From the NCBI GenBank assembly GCA_963281255.1, contig OY725489.1:1550001-1614000 (forward strand): a DNA stretch of 64,000 nucleotides. Direction: 5' to 3'. This DNA is from Aphrocallistes beatrix. Taxonomy: Eukaryota > Porifera > Hexactinellida > Sceptrulophora > Aphrocallistidae. The notes under the pieces were generated by a model. It was not told where the DNA came from. It ran no database searches and saw only the letters and a list, made by a program, of their open reading frames with translations. This document shows, in pieces, positions 1 through 10,030 of the stretch (positions are counted from its first letter, which is position 1; every line of letters starts with the position of its first letter). The translations under genes were made by a program, and so were the position numbers.

Positions 1-965
1 ATACAAATAGAAAAAACCTGTGAGTACTGTTGCGTGGTATTTTGAGATATATCGTAGTATTCTGAGATTTTGTTTCGCTTACTCAAATGGTTTTGTGGTT
101 CAATCGGTTTCATCGTAACCTGATAACCACCGCCACAAAATTGTGGAACATGACACAATTTGATGGCACGCGACACAATTTACTATGGTAGAACCCAGGG
201 TTGCCGTGGGAATGGGAATCTGTGGGTATTCCCATATGGGATGGGAATGGGAATGACTTTAAGCCTATGGGTATTCCCACATGTGGGTTTCTGTGGGTTT
301 TTCTGTGGGTTTCTGTGGGTTTTAGTGGGTTTTCCTGTGGGTTTTAGTGGGTTTTCCTGTGGGTTTCTGTGGGTTTACTTTTGGTATCTGCAGGTATCTG
401 TCGGGATTCAGTGTGAAATCCTACTTAGGCCTATATAATATCATAGTAAACATAATCTTGTAGTCTATTATTATATTAGTTAGGATCAGCAAATTCAATT
501 GGTTTTTGCGAGTTTTTGTGTGGGTTTTTGTGGGTTTTTGTGTGGGTTTTTGTGGGTTTTTGTGTGGGTTTCTGTGGGTTTTTCTGTGGGATTCTGTGGG
601 TTTTTGTGTGGGTTTTTCTGTGGGATTCTGTGGGTTTTTGTGGGTATTCCCACAGAAATCCTGTGGGAATGGGATAGGAATGGGTATTGAAATTCCATTC
701 CCACGGCAACCCTGGTAGAACCCCATATGGACCATGAATGAAACATATACTTTATCCATGGTCCATATGGGGTTCTACCATAGTAAATTGTGTCGCGTGC
801 CATCAAATTGTGTCATGTTCCACAATTTTGTGGCGGTGGTTATCAGGTTACGATGAAACCGATTGAACCACAAAGCCATTTGAGTAAGCGAAACAAAATC
901 TCAGAATACTACGATATATCTCAAAATACCACGCAACAGTACTCACAGGTTTTTTCTATTTGTAT
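1..965. repeat. Foldback (long inverted repeat) element, interrupted by a hAT-like MITE
   Basis: Bases 1-198 and 769-965 are near-perfect reverse complements of each other. The left arm touches the window edge, so the element may extend further. The loop, once the MITE at 196-714 is removed, is a short palindromic spacer around 715-768. Unit sequences such as TTGCGTGGTATT recur at 1150-1300 and 2600, so this family is abundant locally. Confidence 0.85.
196..714. mobile_element. hAT-like MITE with internal G-rich minisatellite
   Basis: The ends are CAGGGTTGCCGTGGGAATGG and its complement (CCATTCCCACGGCAACCCTG), flanked by a perfect 8-bp duplication GTAGAACC at 188-195 and 715-722. An 8-bp target duplication with CAGGG ends is the hallmark of hAT elements. 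The interior is mostly repeats of GTGGGTTTYTGTGGGTTTTT; apparent ORFs here only translate this repeat. Relatives lie at 32466-32753 and 33989-34158. Confidence 0.85.
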
Positions 966-1157
966 TGTATGTCCTGAATAATGAGACGAATAAACATATT
1001 ATTAAACAAGCATTCCAGGTCATGAAGCACAATACACTATTTAGAGCAGGGAAAACATACAAGTATCTCTACTCAAATGGAAAGTCATTGTCTAAATTAG
1101 AACTATGTAAATGATCGCATCATGATCACAGGTTGGTGTTGCCTCAGAATACCACGC
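962..1157. repeat. Direct repeat, copy 1 (uninterrupted)
   Basis: This segment recurs in the same orientation at 1833-1997 plus 2592-2605, where a 586-bp element interrupts the second copy. The uninterrupted copy therefore serves as the empty target site. Confidence 0.8.
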
Positions 1158-1419
1158 AAGTTGAATATCATGGTTAATTTGACTAGTGCCTCAAAATACC
1201 ACGGTGCCTCAGAATACCACGCAACAGTCCTACTCTGCATGTAGACGTTAGTCCTAATTCTGACTTGTAGACGTTAGTCCTGTTGCGTGGTATTCATTGC
1301 GCTAAGTTCATTTAATTCTTCATGCGGATTGACTTTTTAATGGCTGCTTTATTACGAACCATTTTTGCCGTTCGGATTCAATAAGAGCGAACTTGACTAT
1401 TAGTCATTTTTGACTATGA

Positions 1420-1794
1420 ATCATTTCTAACTTCATTGCGAGCGAAGGCACTACCAAACTAGGATGGTATTTTAGACAATTCCGCATTACACCTAGCGAC
1501 TACTTCCTTAATGAAAAAATTCCACATATTGATGGTGTTTGGGGTGGAGATATCGAGATCATGGCAGCTTCAGCAATTCTCCAAGTTGATATTTATGTAG
1601 CAAACGACAACTACTTAAATACACTACAAGAAAGTAAATTTAGCCATCAGGTACGCTGGAGCCTACTCAAAGGTAGCAAGGACACAAAGTTAGCAATATA
1701 TATCAAGAACTTTGCTAATCATTACGAACCAGTGATATCTATGATTAATTGTCCAACCACTTTCGGAATAATTGAAGAACCCCTGAATTCTTAA
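1420..1794 (+). pseudogene. 3' fragment of an OTU-like cysteine protease domain
   Basis: An open frame of about 125 codons begins after a stop at 1417 and ends at a stop near 1792. It contains the back half of an OTU-type fold: a GVWGGDIEIMAAS segment (like the WGG-x-E/D-L-x-A block), a hydrophobic strand (VDIYVAND) and NHYEPVI, which resembles the catalytic-His motif NHYxxV. The front half with the catalytic Asp-Gly-Asn-Cys motif is not visible upstream. It lies between two copies of a direct repeat, so it is probably a piece of an OTU domain carried by a mobile element. The family call rests on motif memory only. Confidence 0.5.
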
Positions 1795-1832
1795 ACAATA
1801 TTATAGTACTGTTGCGTAGATTTGTTTAATTT

Positions 1833-2605
1833 GTATTGTGTCTTGAATAATGAGACGAATAAACATATTATTTAAGCTTTCCAGGTCGTGAAGCACAATA
1901 AACTATTTAGAGTAGGGAAAACATAAAGTATCACTACTCAAATGGAAAGTCATTGTCTAAATTAGAACTATGTAAATGATCGCATCATGATCACAGGGGG
2001 GTGCATGCATTTGTCAGAATTTTGAAGCTGTCACTTGTCAGAATTATCCTAGTTGTCACTTGTCAATGGTTTTTAGGACTGCTGTCACTTGTCAGAATGG
2101 TTTTTAGGATTGCTGTCACTTGTCAGAATGGTTTTTAGGACTGCTGTCACTTGTCAGAATGGTTTTTAAGGAATGGCGGATGTTTCGTCACTGATATTTC
2201 TTTGAATGAAATTAAAGAATCACTACTTTCATTCTCCCATTCATTCTACCAAATAATAAATGACAATCACCCACCCTCACGAAATAAAAAAAACACTCTC
2301 GCGTGCCACTTTATATTATTTCAAACTCAAAATGCCTACTCTCACTTTCCTACCAATTCTATTCAACTCCATGTTTGCCAAAAAGCCATTCTGACAAGTG
2401 ACAGCAGTCCTAAAAACCATTCTGACAAGTGACAGCAGTCCTAAAAACCATTCTGACAAGTGACAGCATTCTTAAAAACCATTCTGACAAGTGACAGCAG
2501 TCCTAAAAATCATTCTGACAAGTGACAACTAGGAAAATTCTGACAAGTGACAGCTTCAAAATTCTGACAAATGCAACTCCCCCATCACAGGATTGGTGTT
2601 GCCTC
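1833..2605. repeat. Direct repeat, copy 2, split by an insertion
   Basis: It matches 962-1157 up to the GATCACAGG at 1989-1997 and resumes at 2592 (ATTGGTGTTGCCTCAG). The interruption is the element at 1998-2583 plus one copy of its 8-bp target duplication. Confidence 0.8.
1998..2583. mobile_element. Foldback hAT-like element with 34-bp tandem repeats in its arms
   Basis: It is flanked by a perfect 8-bp duplication ATCACAGG (1990-1997 and 2584-2591). Both ends read GGGG...TGCATTTGTCAGAATT inward. The arms are tandem copies of a unit containing CTGTCACTTGTCAGAATGG and TTTTTAGGACTG, three to four per arm, in inverted orientation. The centre (about 2165-2380) has no recognisable gene. Confidence 0.85.
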
Positions 2606-2619
2606 AGAATACCACGCAA

Positions 2620-2750
2620 CAGTCCTACTCCTAAATTGGCATTAGTCCTACTTTTTTCAGATGTAGGCGTCAGTCCTACTGCAAAATTGGAATTAGTCCT
2701 ACCTTTTTCAGATGTAGGCGTCAGTCCTACTCCACTAAGATATTCGACAA
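2620..2750. repeat. Two tandem units of about 60 bp
   Basis: The unit contains TTTTTTCAGATGTAGGCGTC and AGTCCTACTSC and occurs twice in tandem. Related shorter pieces (GTAGACGTTAGTCCT) are at 1242-1290. No coding content is seen. Confidence 0.6.
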
Positions 2751-2789
2751 ATTACCGAATGTGACCAATATGATAAATTGTCTAATAAC

Positions 2790-3300
2790 TCGTAAACAAT
2801 TAAATTTAGACAAATAAATTATATTATCACTTAATAGGAAATAGTCTATTGGCTATCAAATGGAATTACTTTCGAATGTTTAGCTATCGAGGTTCTCAAA
2901 ATAGGACCCAACTGGCCAAAACACGTTTCCATAGCAACACTGGAATGTAGCAACATTCCATGAAAAAAATCCAAATTTTTCGTATTAACACATTCACATC
3001 TCAGTTCTATGCGAAAAGTTTTAAAATAAAAACACTTAGAAGTGCCCTTAAACGACCTCTGAAAATCATCAAATTTGTCACAAATATACCCTATTGCGTA
3101 ATCATATGGTGACTGATCTAAATTTTAACAACGGATAGGGCCATATTTACATATGCTGGTAATACATTCCTAAGCTCCATTGTGCTTTGTAAATTATTTA
3201 AGGCAGCTCATGTATTAGTTCAACCATCTTCTACCGCATCCCTAGTCCCAAATTCGCAAGTTACTCTGAGGCCGTATTATAGTAGGCTATGATCTATCAT
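2790..3300. mobile_element. Diverged arm of the foldback family D
   Basis: It shares many blocks with the 1.07-kb foldbacks at 16251 and 37135: TAATAGGAAATAGTCTATTG, GCAACATTCCATGAAAAA, a GCGTAATCATATG block, TGCTGGTAATACATTC, and an end resembling AGTAGGCTATG. Identity is clearly lower than between the two full-length copies. Confidence 0.6.
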
Positions 3301-3369
3301 TTTCCTAACGCAGGATCTAATCCAAATGCGTATGGGTAACCAAGTAGTAGTCTAGGATCACTGGCGTCA

Positions 3370-3743
3370 ACCGAGAAATTTGAGAAGTATGAACTTTTTG
3401 GTGGTTTTATGTTCTTGGGGCTCCCTTTGGCCAAATTAAACCCATGCCACTTTGGCATGTTTGGTCAATTTTTTTAATGCAAGCTTAAATATGATGGGGC
3501 GCCTGAATAATTCGGACAAATCCGCATTCAGGAAATCCTACTGAATGACCATGTAGAGTGTTGATTTATGTTTATTTGAACTCCATGGAATATAGGGGAT
3601 CAAAACAAGGGGCTACTCGATGGGGTTACTAGGAGGTTTGAGATTGGAATGTTGCACATTCCTGCGTCATCAAGGAAAATATTCAGCTCGAATATGGTCA
3701 TGTGAATCCTCAAATTTCTCCAAATTTAATGCTGAATACGAAT
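3370..3743. repeat. Left arm of a 375-bp inverted repeat
   Basis: It is reverse-complementary to 7009-7383 over its whole length with scattered differences and small indels. The 3.3-kb spacer is filled with nested mobile elements. Confidence 0.8.
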
Positions 3744-3751
3744 GTCTTATA

Positions 3752-3910
3752 TATTAAAACGCTAGGATTTTTTGTGCTTGTCCGAATTGATTGGAGAATT
3801 GGAAAGTCGTAGAGATATGAAAATTGACATGTAGGCGTAAAATTATATGACTACGATTAAGTTCTAAGATCTTAGCGAAATTTTCACACTATTTGACGAA
3901 TTTTGAAAAA
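3752..3910 (+). mobile_element. Family B element, head fragment
   Basis: It begins ATTAAAACGCTAGGATTTTT, followed by TTGTCCGAATTGATTG and a GAATTGG-AAGTCGTAGAGATA block typical of family B (compare 44665 and 57640). It is truncated by the hAT-like fragment that follows. Confidence 0.65.
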
Positions 3911-3919
3911 TCTGCCTCA

Positions 3920-4176
3920 TTTCATTGTTTTTTGATGGAGATTCATGAATATTACTTCTAAAATTTTGATATTACAATATTATTTCTGTTTTTCTAACCA
4001 AATAGTTTATTTCGAGACCCTGAAGATTGTAAATTTTTCAAAATCAGGTTAAATATTAGTCGACAAATCCATATTTATACTACTAGTAATTAATATTGAC
4101 ATCGGTTAACCGGTTAGCCGCCCTGGAAGAAACCAAAATAACCGATCCCGAATATCGGTTAACCAACCCCAGGCCC
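3920..4176. mobile_element. Fragment of a hAT-like MITE (family at 40989-41640)
   Basis: It is the reverse complement of 41340-41540 plus the opposite terminus. Shared blocks include ATCGGTTAACCGGTTAGCCG and TCGGTTAACCAACCCC. The left end is missing. Confidence 0.7.
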
Positions 4177-4474
4177 TGGTGATATATTAACATATGTTTA
4201 GGAAGAGTATTATAACTTCAGGATGGCTTCATTTACGCGTGTTAATAATTATATGTACACTATCTTGAGTTACACTGCCATACCATTCGGTTAAACAGCA
4301 CCTTTTCTGGAATGCAAACTCATTTTTTGTTGAAAATTTTTGAAATTTCCGGCAAATATCTATCACAGTATAGCAATGTATTCTTACATATATACTACTG
4401 AATTTAGTTATGCAAATACCGTATTGCTTCGAATAAGCGCCCGGGCGCTTATTTATTTCATGCACCCTTTAGAC

Positions 4475-4722
4475 CTGTATCACATGTGAGGTATATTAAT
4501 ATACACATTCTATTAAAATTTCAGCCTTCTATCATTTAAAATGGCTGAGTTATGGTCAAAAAACTGAAATTTCTAATTCTAAAAGGTGACAATGACGTCA
4601 TAATTCCATGATGAGTCTACATTTTCTTTGAGCTCAGAACTTAGCGGAGCCATAGCCAAAAGACTCCCACATGCCAAAAATCAGCTTTCTGCTCCTGGTA
4701 GTTTCTTCAATCAATTCGTTTC
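4475..4722 (-). mobile_element. Family A element, truncated, reversed
   Basis: It reads toward its head on the minus strand and ends CAATCAATTCGTTTCAGAGA. It contains the family landmarks TGACGTCATAATTCCATGAT, AGCCATAGCCAAAAGACTCC and ATCAGCTTTCTG. The GC-rich tail is absent. Confidence 0.7.
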
Positions 4723-4761
4723 AGAGATATATCCTTACTATTAAAACTCGATTAATGTGTA

Positions 4762-5320
4762 CGAGGGTCACTCGATAAGTTTTGAGCCTGGTGTAGTTGC
4801 TTCCATTTGATTGTGTTGGAAATTCCTAGGATTATTCATCTACCTATTATTACTTGTATCTTTGGGTTTGAGTTAGATTGGAAAAGTTTCTAAAATATTA
4901 TGCCACATATAATGGAGTGTCCTTGTGGACTCCGACATATTTGTAAGCCATTTCCTATGGAATTATATTTATTCTCTTTATGGAAAAATGATAGTGGGGA
5001 GCAAACTTTTGATAATTCAATATTATCAATGCGATATATTCACAATCCGGGGGGATTCTATGACTAACATATTTAAATTTCGTTTGCAAAACATAAAGAA
5101 ATGTTCAAAGATATCCCAAATCAACACTTGTGGTTGTGTTTTCATAGATGCTACAAAATATCTTAGACAATTTCTTCATTACGATATTTTAGAAACCTGT
5201 CCGATTGAAATCAAACTCAAAGTCAAAGATAATAATAGGTATGTGAATAATCCTAGAAATTTTCAACAAAATCAAACGGAAGCAACTACTCCAGGCTCAA
5301 AACATATTGAGTGACCCTCG
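4762..5320. mobile_element. Mariner-like MITE, TA target duplication
   Basis: The ends are CGAGGGTCACTCGATAAGTT and, inverted, a diverged match ending GTGACCCTCG. The inverted ends continue through GAGCCTGGTGTAGTTGCTTCC with a few mismatches. TA flanks both sides (4760-4761, 5321-5322). The 129-codon frame inside has no recognisable transposase motif. Confidence 0.8.
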
Positions 5321-5352
5321 TAAAACTCGATTAATGTTTGTGTATGTGTGTA

Positions 5353-6178
5353 TATGTTAGAACAAATTTGCGAAATCAACAATTATGCATAATTGTCGAC
5401 AATTATGCATAATTGTTCATTTTACAACAATTATGCATAATTGTTCATTTTACGACAATTATGCATAATTGTTTATCTAATGTAACAATTATGCATATTT
5501 GTTGTAAAATGAACAGTTTTACATAATTGTTTTAAATGTAAGCAACAATTATGCATAATTGTCATCCTGACTCGCGCATTCTTCCTGTCAGCTATCTGTA
5601 GCTACCTTAATGTTAGTAAAGACGTACAGCGTAGCTCCAAGTGTCATAATAAGTTTGACTGACCGTCGGAAGAGAAATTTTGGAATTTCGTGTGTTAGAC
5701 TGAGCCTTACTTGGCTCCATACGGTTATGCTTGTTGTGTTATAGTGAAATTATAGTTATTTATGTGACAGACTGACTGTGTAGTGTGTAGTGTGTACATA
5801 TACGTATATACTATACAATGGCTGAAGGCTGAGCTCTGGTCACGAGGTGCCCCGGTTTTCGGGGAGTGGACTGTACTACCAATTATTTTTTTGTTCAATA
5901 AATTGGTTTTTCTTTGGAACTCAGTAGCACCATTAATAATTATGCATAATTGTTGCTTCCATTTTTAACAATTATGTAAAACTGTTCATTTCACAACAAT
6001 TGTGCATAATTGTTGCTTACATTTTAAACAATTATGTAAAACTGTTCATTTCACAACAATTATGCATAATTGTTACATTAGATGAACAATTATGCATAAT
6101 TGTTGTAAAATGAACAATTATGCATAATTGTCGACAATTATGCATAATTGTTGATTTCGCAAATTTGTTCTAACATAT
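5353..6178. mobile_element. Foldback element built from 18-bp palindromes
   Basis: The outer arms start GTTAGAACAAATTTGCG and are reverse-complementary. Each arm carries several copies of the perfect 18-bp palindrome ACAATTATGCATAATTGT, exact or with one or two changes, separated by short linkers such as TTCATTTTAC. The central 5570-5930 stretch is unrelated, and contains an AATAAA and no convincing ORF. Confidence 0.85.
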
Positions 6179-6193
6179 ATATATATTTATATA

Positions 6194-6514
6194 CAGTAGG
6201 ACGTCAGTTATCCGAACGGGTTTGGACCGCGGGGGTTCGGATAACTGAAGTTGTTATGTGATTCTATAGAAAAGTTGGTCAGTAGTACTAAGTAGTCATA
6301 ATGATGAATATGGATAAAATACTTATTAGCTTATGTAGGTATCATCAATAGTATATAAAATGATGGCAGTGTAATAATTTCAATTATCAACTCAGGATGC
6401 ATCATTTAGACATTTATTATATTTTAGTTTGGTCAACCAAGGGGTTCGGATAACTGAAGTGTTCGGATAACTGAAGTTCGGATAACTGAAGTTCGGATAA
6501 CTGACGTTCTACTG
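6194..6514. mobile_element. Tigger-like MITE (copy 1)
   Basis: The termini are CAGTAGGACGTCAGTTATCC and an inverted match ending GACGTTCTACTG, flanked by TA. The right end has three iterations of GTTCGGATAACTGAAG. It is almost identical along its length to 48701-49006. TA duplications and CAGT-type ends fit pogo/Tigger elements. Confidence 0.85.
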
Positions 6515-7008
6515 TATATAGCTATCTGTAATGAACTAATTGAACAAACTGCCATGCTCAGAAAGCTGACTTTTGGTATGTGGGAGTCTTTTGGCTATGG
6601 CTCCACTAAGTTCTGAACTCAGACGAAAATGTCGACTCATCATGGAATTATGACGTTATTGTTACCTTTTTTAGAGTTTAGAAGGCTGAAATCTTAATAG
6701 AACGTGTATTAATATACCTCACATATGATATAACTATCATCAAAATGATTACTCATCATTCTGTTATGACGTCATCATTACGCATCAAAATATTAAAAAT
6801 TGACAAATTTTGTGATTTTTCGTGCGATATCGAATATAACGGTGGACAAGTATTTAGAGATGTTATCTCCCTTAGAATTAATCAATGTGACCCCAAGCGC
6901 CCATAGAGCGCCTCCGGCGGACACAAAGTGTCCGCCAGCCCCGCAGCGCAAGCAAGCGAAGCGCGCTTGTGCACAAATAAATATTTATCGAGTTTTAATA
7001 GTAAGGAT

Positions 7009-7383
7009 ATTCGTATTCAGCATAAATTTGGAGAAATTTGAGGGGTCACATGACCATATTCGTGCTGAATATTTTCCTTGACGGCGCAGGAATGTGCAAC
7101 ATTCCAATCTCAAACTTCCAAGTAACCCTATCGATTGACCTCTTGTTTTGATCCCCTATATTCCATGTGTTCAAATAAACATAAATCAACACTCTACATG
7201 GTCATTTAGTAGGATTTCCTGAATGCGGAATTGTCTGAATTATTCAGGCCCCAAAAATATTTAAGCTTGCATAAAAATAAATTTCCCAAACATGCCAAAG
7301 TGACATGGGCTTAACTTTGGTCAAGGGCACCCCCAAGAACTCAAAACCACCAAAAAAGTTCATACTTCTCAAATTTTTCGGCT
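7009..7383. repeat. Right arm of a 375-bp inverted repeat
   Basis: Reverse complement of 3370-3743. It starts ATTCGTATTCAGC and ends near TCAAATTTTTCGG. After it, 7400-7500 resembles the direct-orientation family D segment at 2798-2870. Confidence 0.8.
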
Positions 7384-7514
7384 GGTCCCTAAATCCAGGA
7401 TTTGAGCCTGGACTGTAAACCATTCAATTTAGACAAACATTATATTATTACTTAATATGAAGTAGTCTATTGGCTACCAAATAAGATTAAATTTGAATAC
7501 CTAATTGACTCGTC

Positions 7515-7545
7515 CCGTCCCGGAAATTAGGCATGCCCGTGAAAA
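7515..7545. mobile_element. End fragment of a GTCCCGT-type MITE
   Basis: It contains CGTCCCGTCCC and AAATTAGGCATGCCC, as at the right end of the element at 43557-43720. Only one end is present. Confidence 0.4.
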
Positions 7546-7561
7546 ATTCAGTTCAAGACCT

Positions 7562-7800
7562 ATGAAGAGGAGGGTATCAGACTGAAGCAGAGAGCACATG
7601 AAGTAGAGACGCGACGTGACAAACAGTGCACCGATCAGAACACAGTTAGGAGATGGGAAGAGAGGGCAGATAGAGGCGGATGGAAAAGTTGCATAATAGT
7701 TTACGAGGTCTTAACTGGTGTGATGCTGAACTCGAAGCTGTATATACATTCAAAAAAAAGTTTATTAAAACGATATGAAGCACTGAAGATGGAAACTTGA
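7562..7800 (+). pseudogene. Possible C-terminal fragment of a non-LTR retrotransposon ORF
   Basis: A frame of roughly 75 codons is rich in charged residues and includes TVRRWEERADRGGWKSC. This resembles the W-x2-W-(x)n-GRWT region downstream of the reverse transcriptase in some LINE proteins. No reverse-transcriptase motif is present. A chance open frame cannot be excluded. Confidence 0.3.
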
Positions 7801-7834
7801 AGACGAATTTTTTAAATCTGCAAGTACAAGACAT

Positions 7835-8440
7835 TAGATGACGTGGTTTCCTGATATATTTTCAATTACAACACAATTTTAAATAAACTATTTGTAAAGA
7901 ATTGTGACTGAAATTTAATAACCACCGTGTGTTTCGACACTGAAATACCACAGTATTATCATACAATTTTAATTGATATAATTCGCTACGTAACGAAAAA
8001 ATCCCACCCATCCCCCCTCTTCTCCATCTGTCACATTTTAATTATTCGCCCTCCCTTGAAACGTTACGTCACGTCTCAACAGTCCCACGGGGCATCTTAT
8101 ACTATTATATTGGCACATAGCTCCATGGGAATATGGGATAGAGGATACTTAAGGATTTTGCCTGTAAAGGTATTTCTAGCTTTTAAATATATTATGAATT
8201 TAATTTAATATACAATTATAGTTTATTTGTGCTTCCTTATAATTCAAAAGAAATCCTGAATTAAAGAAAAAAGAAATTAAATATCACTATATAGTACACT
8301 TAACTTAATGATAGACTAACTACGTAGACTGTATTATTAACACACAATTAAGAATACGATATTATAAATTTAGCGATATCTTCTTGCGGCATCGCTTGTA
8401 ATTGAATCTGAGAGTCCTCCAGTGCATTCTTTTTCCTGGT
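7835..8440. other. No gene seen
   Basis: AT-rich sequence downstream of the UNC93-like pseudogene. I see no repeat ends or coding signal. Confidence 0.5.
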
Positions 8441-8448
8441 CATTCCCG

Positions 8449-9791
8449 TTAACAGCTCGACACAAATCCAATGAATGAGAGTGTCATCATTATCTCCACA
8501 ATCAAAAGTTGCCAATACAGATTCAATAATGGATTGTAAAAGAATCCGAGCATTAACGCGATAGATTCAAACAATTTGTAGACACCCATTATAGCAGCAC
8601 TCATTGACTTCACATAAGTAGAAGCTATTATTGAATAAATTAGAGACTTACAATTCGAATCTGCGACCCCTAAAAGGACAGAGCAAGACAGTGCAAGGAT
8701 GAGATTGGAAGGTTTTATCAGTGTCCCATCAGTTAACAGAGCGTTGTGAGGTGTCTATGGGAAGTTACAATTGCGAGGTAGTAAATCAGAATAATTGCAA
8801 TTGAGCACACTATCACAACTAGTAGAAATATAGTTTTTTGAGTGAGTCGCTTAGACAAGCGACCGTTAATTGCAAAACAAATACTCCCAAACATCCCCCC
8901 AACCCCGGACAAGAGTAAAGAAAGAGCTGCGTAACGCACTCTAAATCCAGGAGCCAATATGTTGCCGAAACAGGTAGCATACACTCCCCCGGCGTAGAGA
9001 TTTAGCATCAGTCCGCTAACTGTAAAACATCGGTATCAGTAACCACGTTTTGACACGTAGAAACAAACGTAACACATCTAGAAGGCCTTTCAAGAATTCC
9101 ACTATTATCGACTTTAAATTCCTTATTTTCTTATCTTCTTATCCCGAGTCGGTCTGTTTATTTGGAAGAATTAATAGAATTAAAAGGACGCCGATCATTC
9201 CAATGAAACTGAGGACTGAGAAAATTATGTAGCGATCAAAAGCAGTGATGTCCACAGAATCTCCTAAGTATAAGAAAACGAACAAATTGCCAATAACGAA
9301 ATTCGAAGTCATGAATGCTAAGAATATACCACTATTTCTGTCAATAGTTCTTTCATCTGAATTCTCCAGCAGTATCTGACCCTCCGCTGTCCATAAGAGT
9401 GCCGCTCCTATGCCGATTAAAGCGGCCGTGATGTAGAGAGTGTACACCAGGAGGTATATGTAGGCAGCCGCGAATGCAACGTACGTGATCGCGGCTATAA
9501 ATAGGGAAGTCTTTGAACCGATCAGTCTTATCACTGAAGGTGCAATGACATTTGAAACTGTGAAGAATGCATACAGGAATAGTAATGCGTAGTACCCGAT
9601 GTTTTGAATTAAGATGTTTTGTGCTTGAGTGGAATTCGTGTGGAAGTTTTCAATGCAGAAACTGAGAGGGATTGTGTGGTGGCGAAATCAACGAAAATAA
9701 AGTGAAAGGCAAACCCCAATACAACTATGTTGTGAAGGTGTTTATCAAATTTAGCCTTGATCTTCAACAAAATTGTTTGAAACGTCTTCAT
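8449..9791 (-). pseudogene. UNC93-like major-facilitator transporter, intronless pseudogene
   Basis: Read on the minus strand, the frames together give a 12-helix MFS protein like UNC93A/MFSD11-type proteins. There is an N-terminal helix (IVVLGFAFHFIFVDFATTQS), a first six-helix block to about 9140, a loop with FLRVKTWLLIPMFYS, then LMLNLYAGGVYATCFGN, and a last block ending near 8449. The reading is broken four times: a frameshift near 9655, an in-frame TAA at 9139-9141, an apparent 4-nt insertion near 9020, and a 1-nt loss near 8748. No intron is needed to explain it, so it may be a retrocopy or an intronless gene that died. Sequencing error is unlikely for all four lesions because they are not in homopolymers. 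Confidence 0.75.
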
Positions 9792-9799
9792 AAATGCTA

Positions 9800-10030
9800 C
9801 AATACAAATACTAGTTAAAACTCAAATTTTGAATTGGTCTAGTTGAGGAAACTGTAAAAACTGAAAAGTCGACACAACGGGACTATTTTATGTAACCATT
9901 AGAAGTGACAGTTATAGACGGAATTAAATTTAATTTCTAAATCCATTCTGTAACCGTAAAAGTTGAGATAATCATTCATTTGTCGAAGAATTATCAGTAA
10001 GTTAGAAACAAATTAATCACCCATAAAAAG
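9800..10030. other. Upstream flank of the UNC93-like pseudogene
   Basis: No promoter motif, gene or repeat end is recognisable. Confidence 0.4.

Larger units (their letters stand above)
4728..7013 (+). mobile_element. Family A element split by three nested insertions
   Basis: The head CCTTACTATTAAAACTCG begins at 4730 and the matching reversed end CGAGTTTTAATAGTAAGGAT closes at about 7008. The body resumes at 6528 (GAACTAATTGAACAAACTGC) and has the GC-rich hairpin tail at 6893-6972. Between head and body, in what is an AT-rich run in other copies, sit a mariner-like MITE (4762-5320), a palindrome-array foldback (5353-6178) and a Tigger-like MITE (6194-6514). Joining the parts as one element is inference. 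Confidence 0.6.

Noticed and set aside
160..806. Several overlapping ORFs rich in GFCGF or KPTQK repeats
   Set aside because: They translate the G-rich minisatellite inside a MITE in all frames; same for 32306-32703 and 33853-34226.
5783..5968. 61-codon ORF and AATAAA in the centre of the palindrome-array foldback, as a captured gene or LTR
   Set aside because: No protein motif, no LTR partner; not enough evidence.
6893..6972. Firm assignment of families A/B to Helitrons
   Set aside because: A 3' hairpin is present but the CTRR end and insertion between A and T could not be shown; left unclassified.
6800..7081. ORFs containing RAPPADTKCPPAPQRKQAKRA-like peptides, seen at several places
   Set aside because: Translation of the shared GC-rich hairpin tail of families A and B, repeated wherever that tail occurs.
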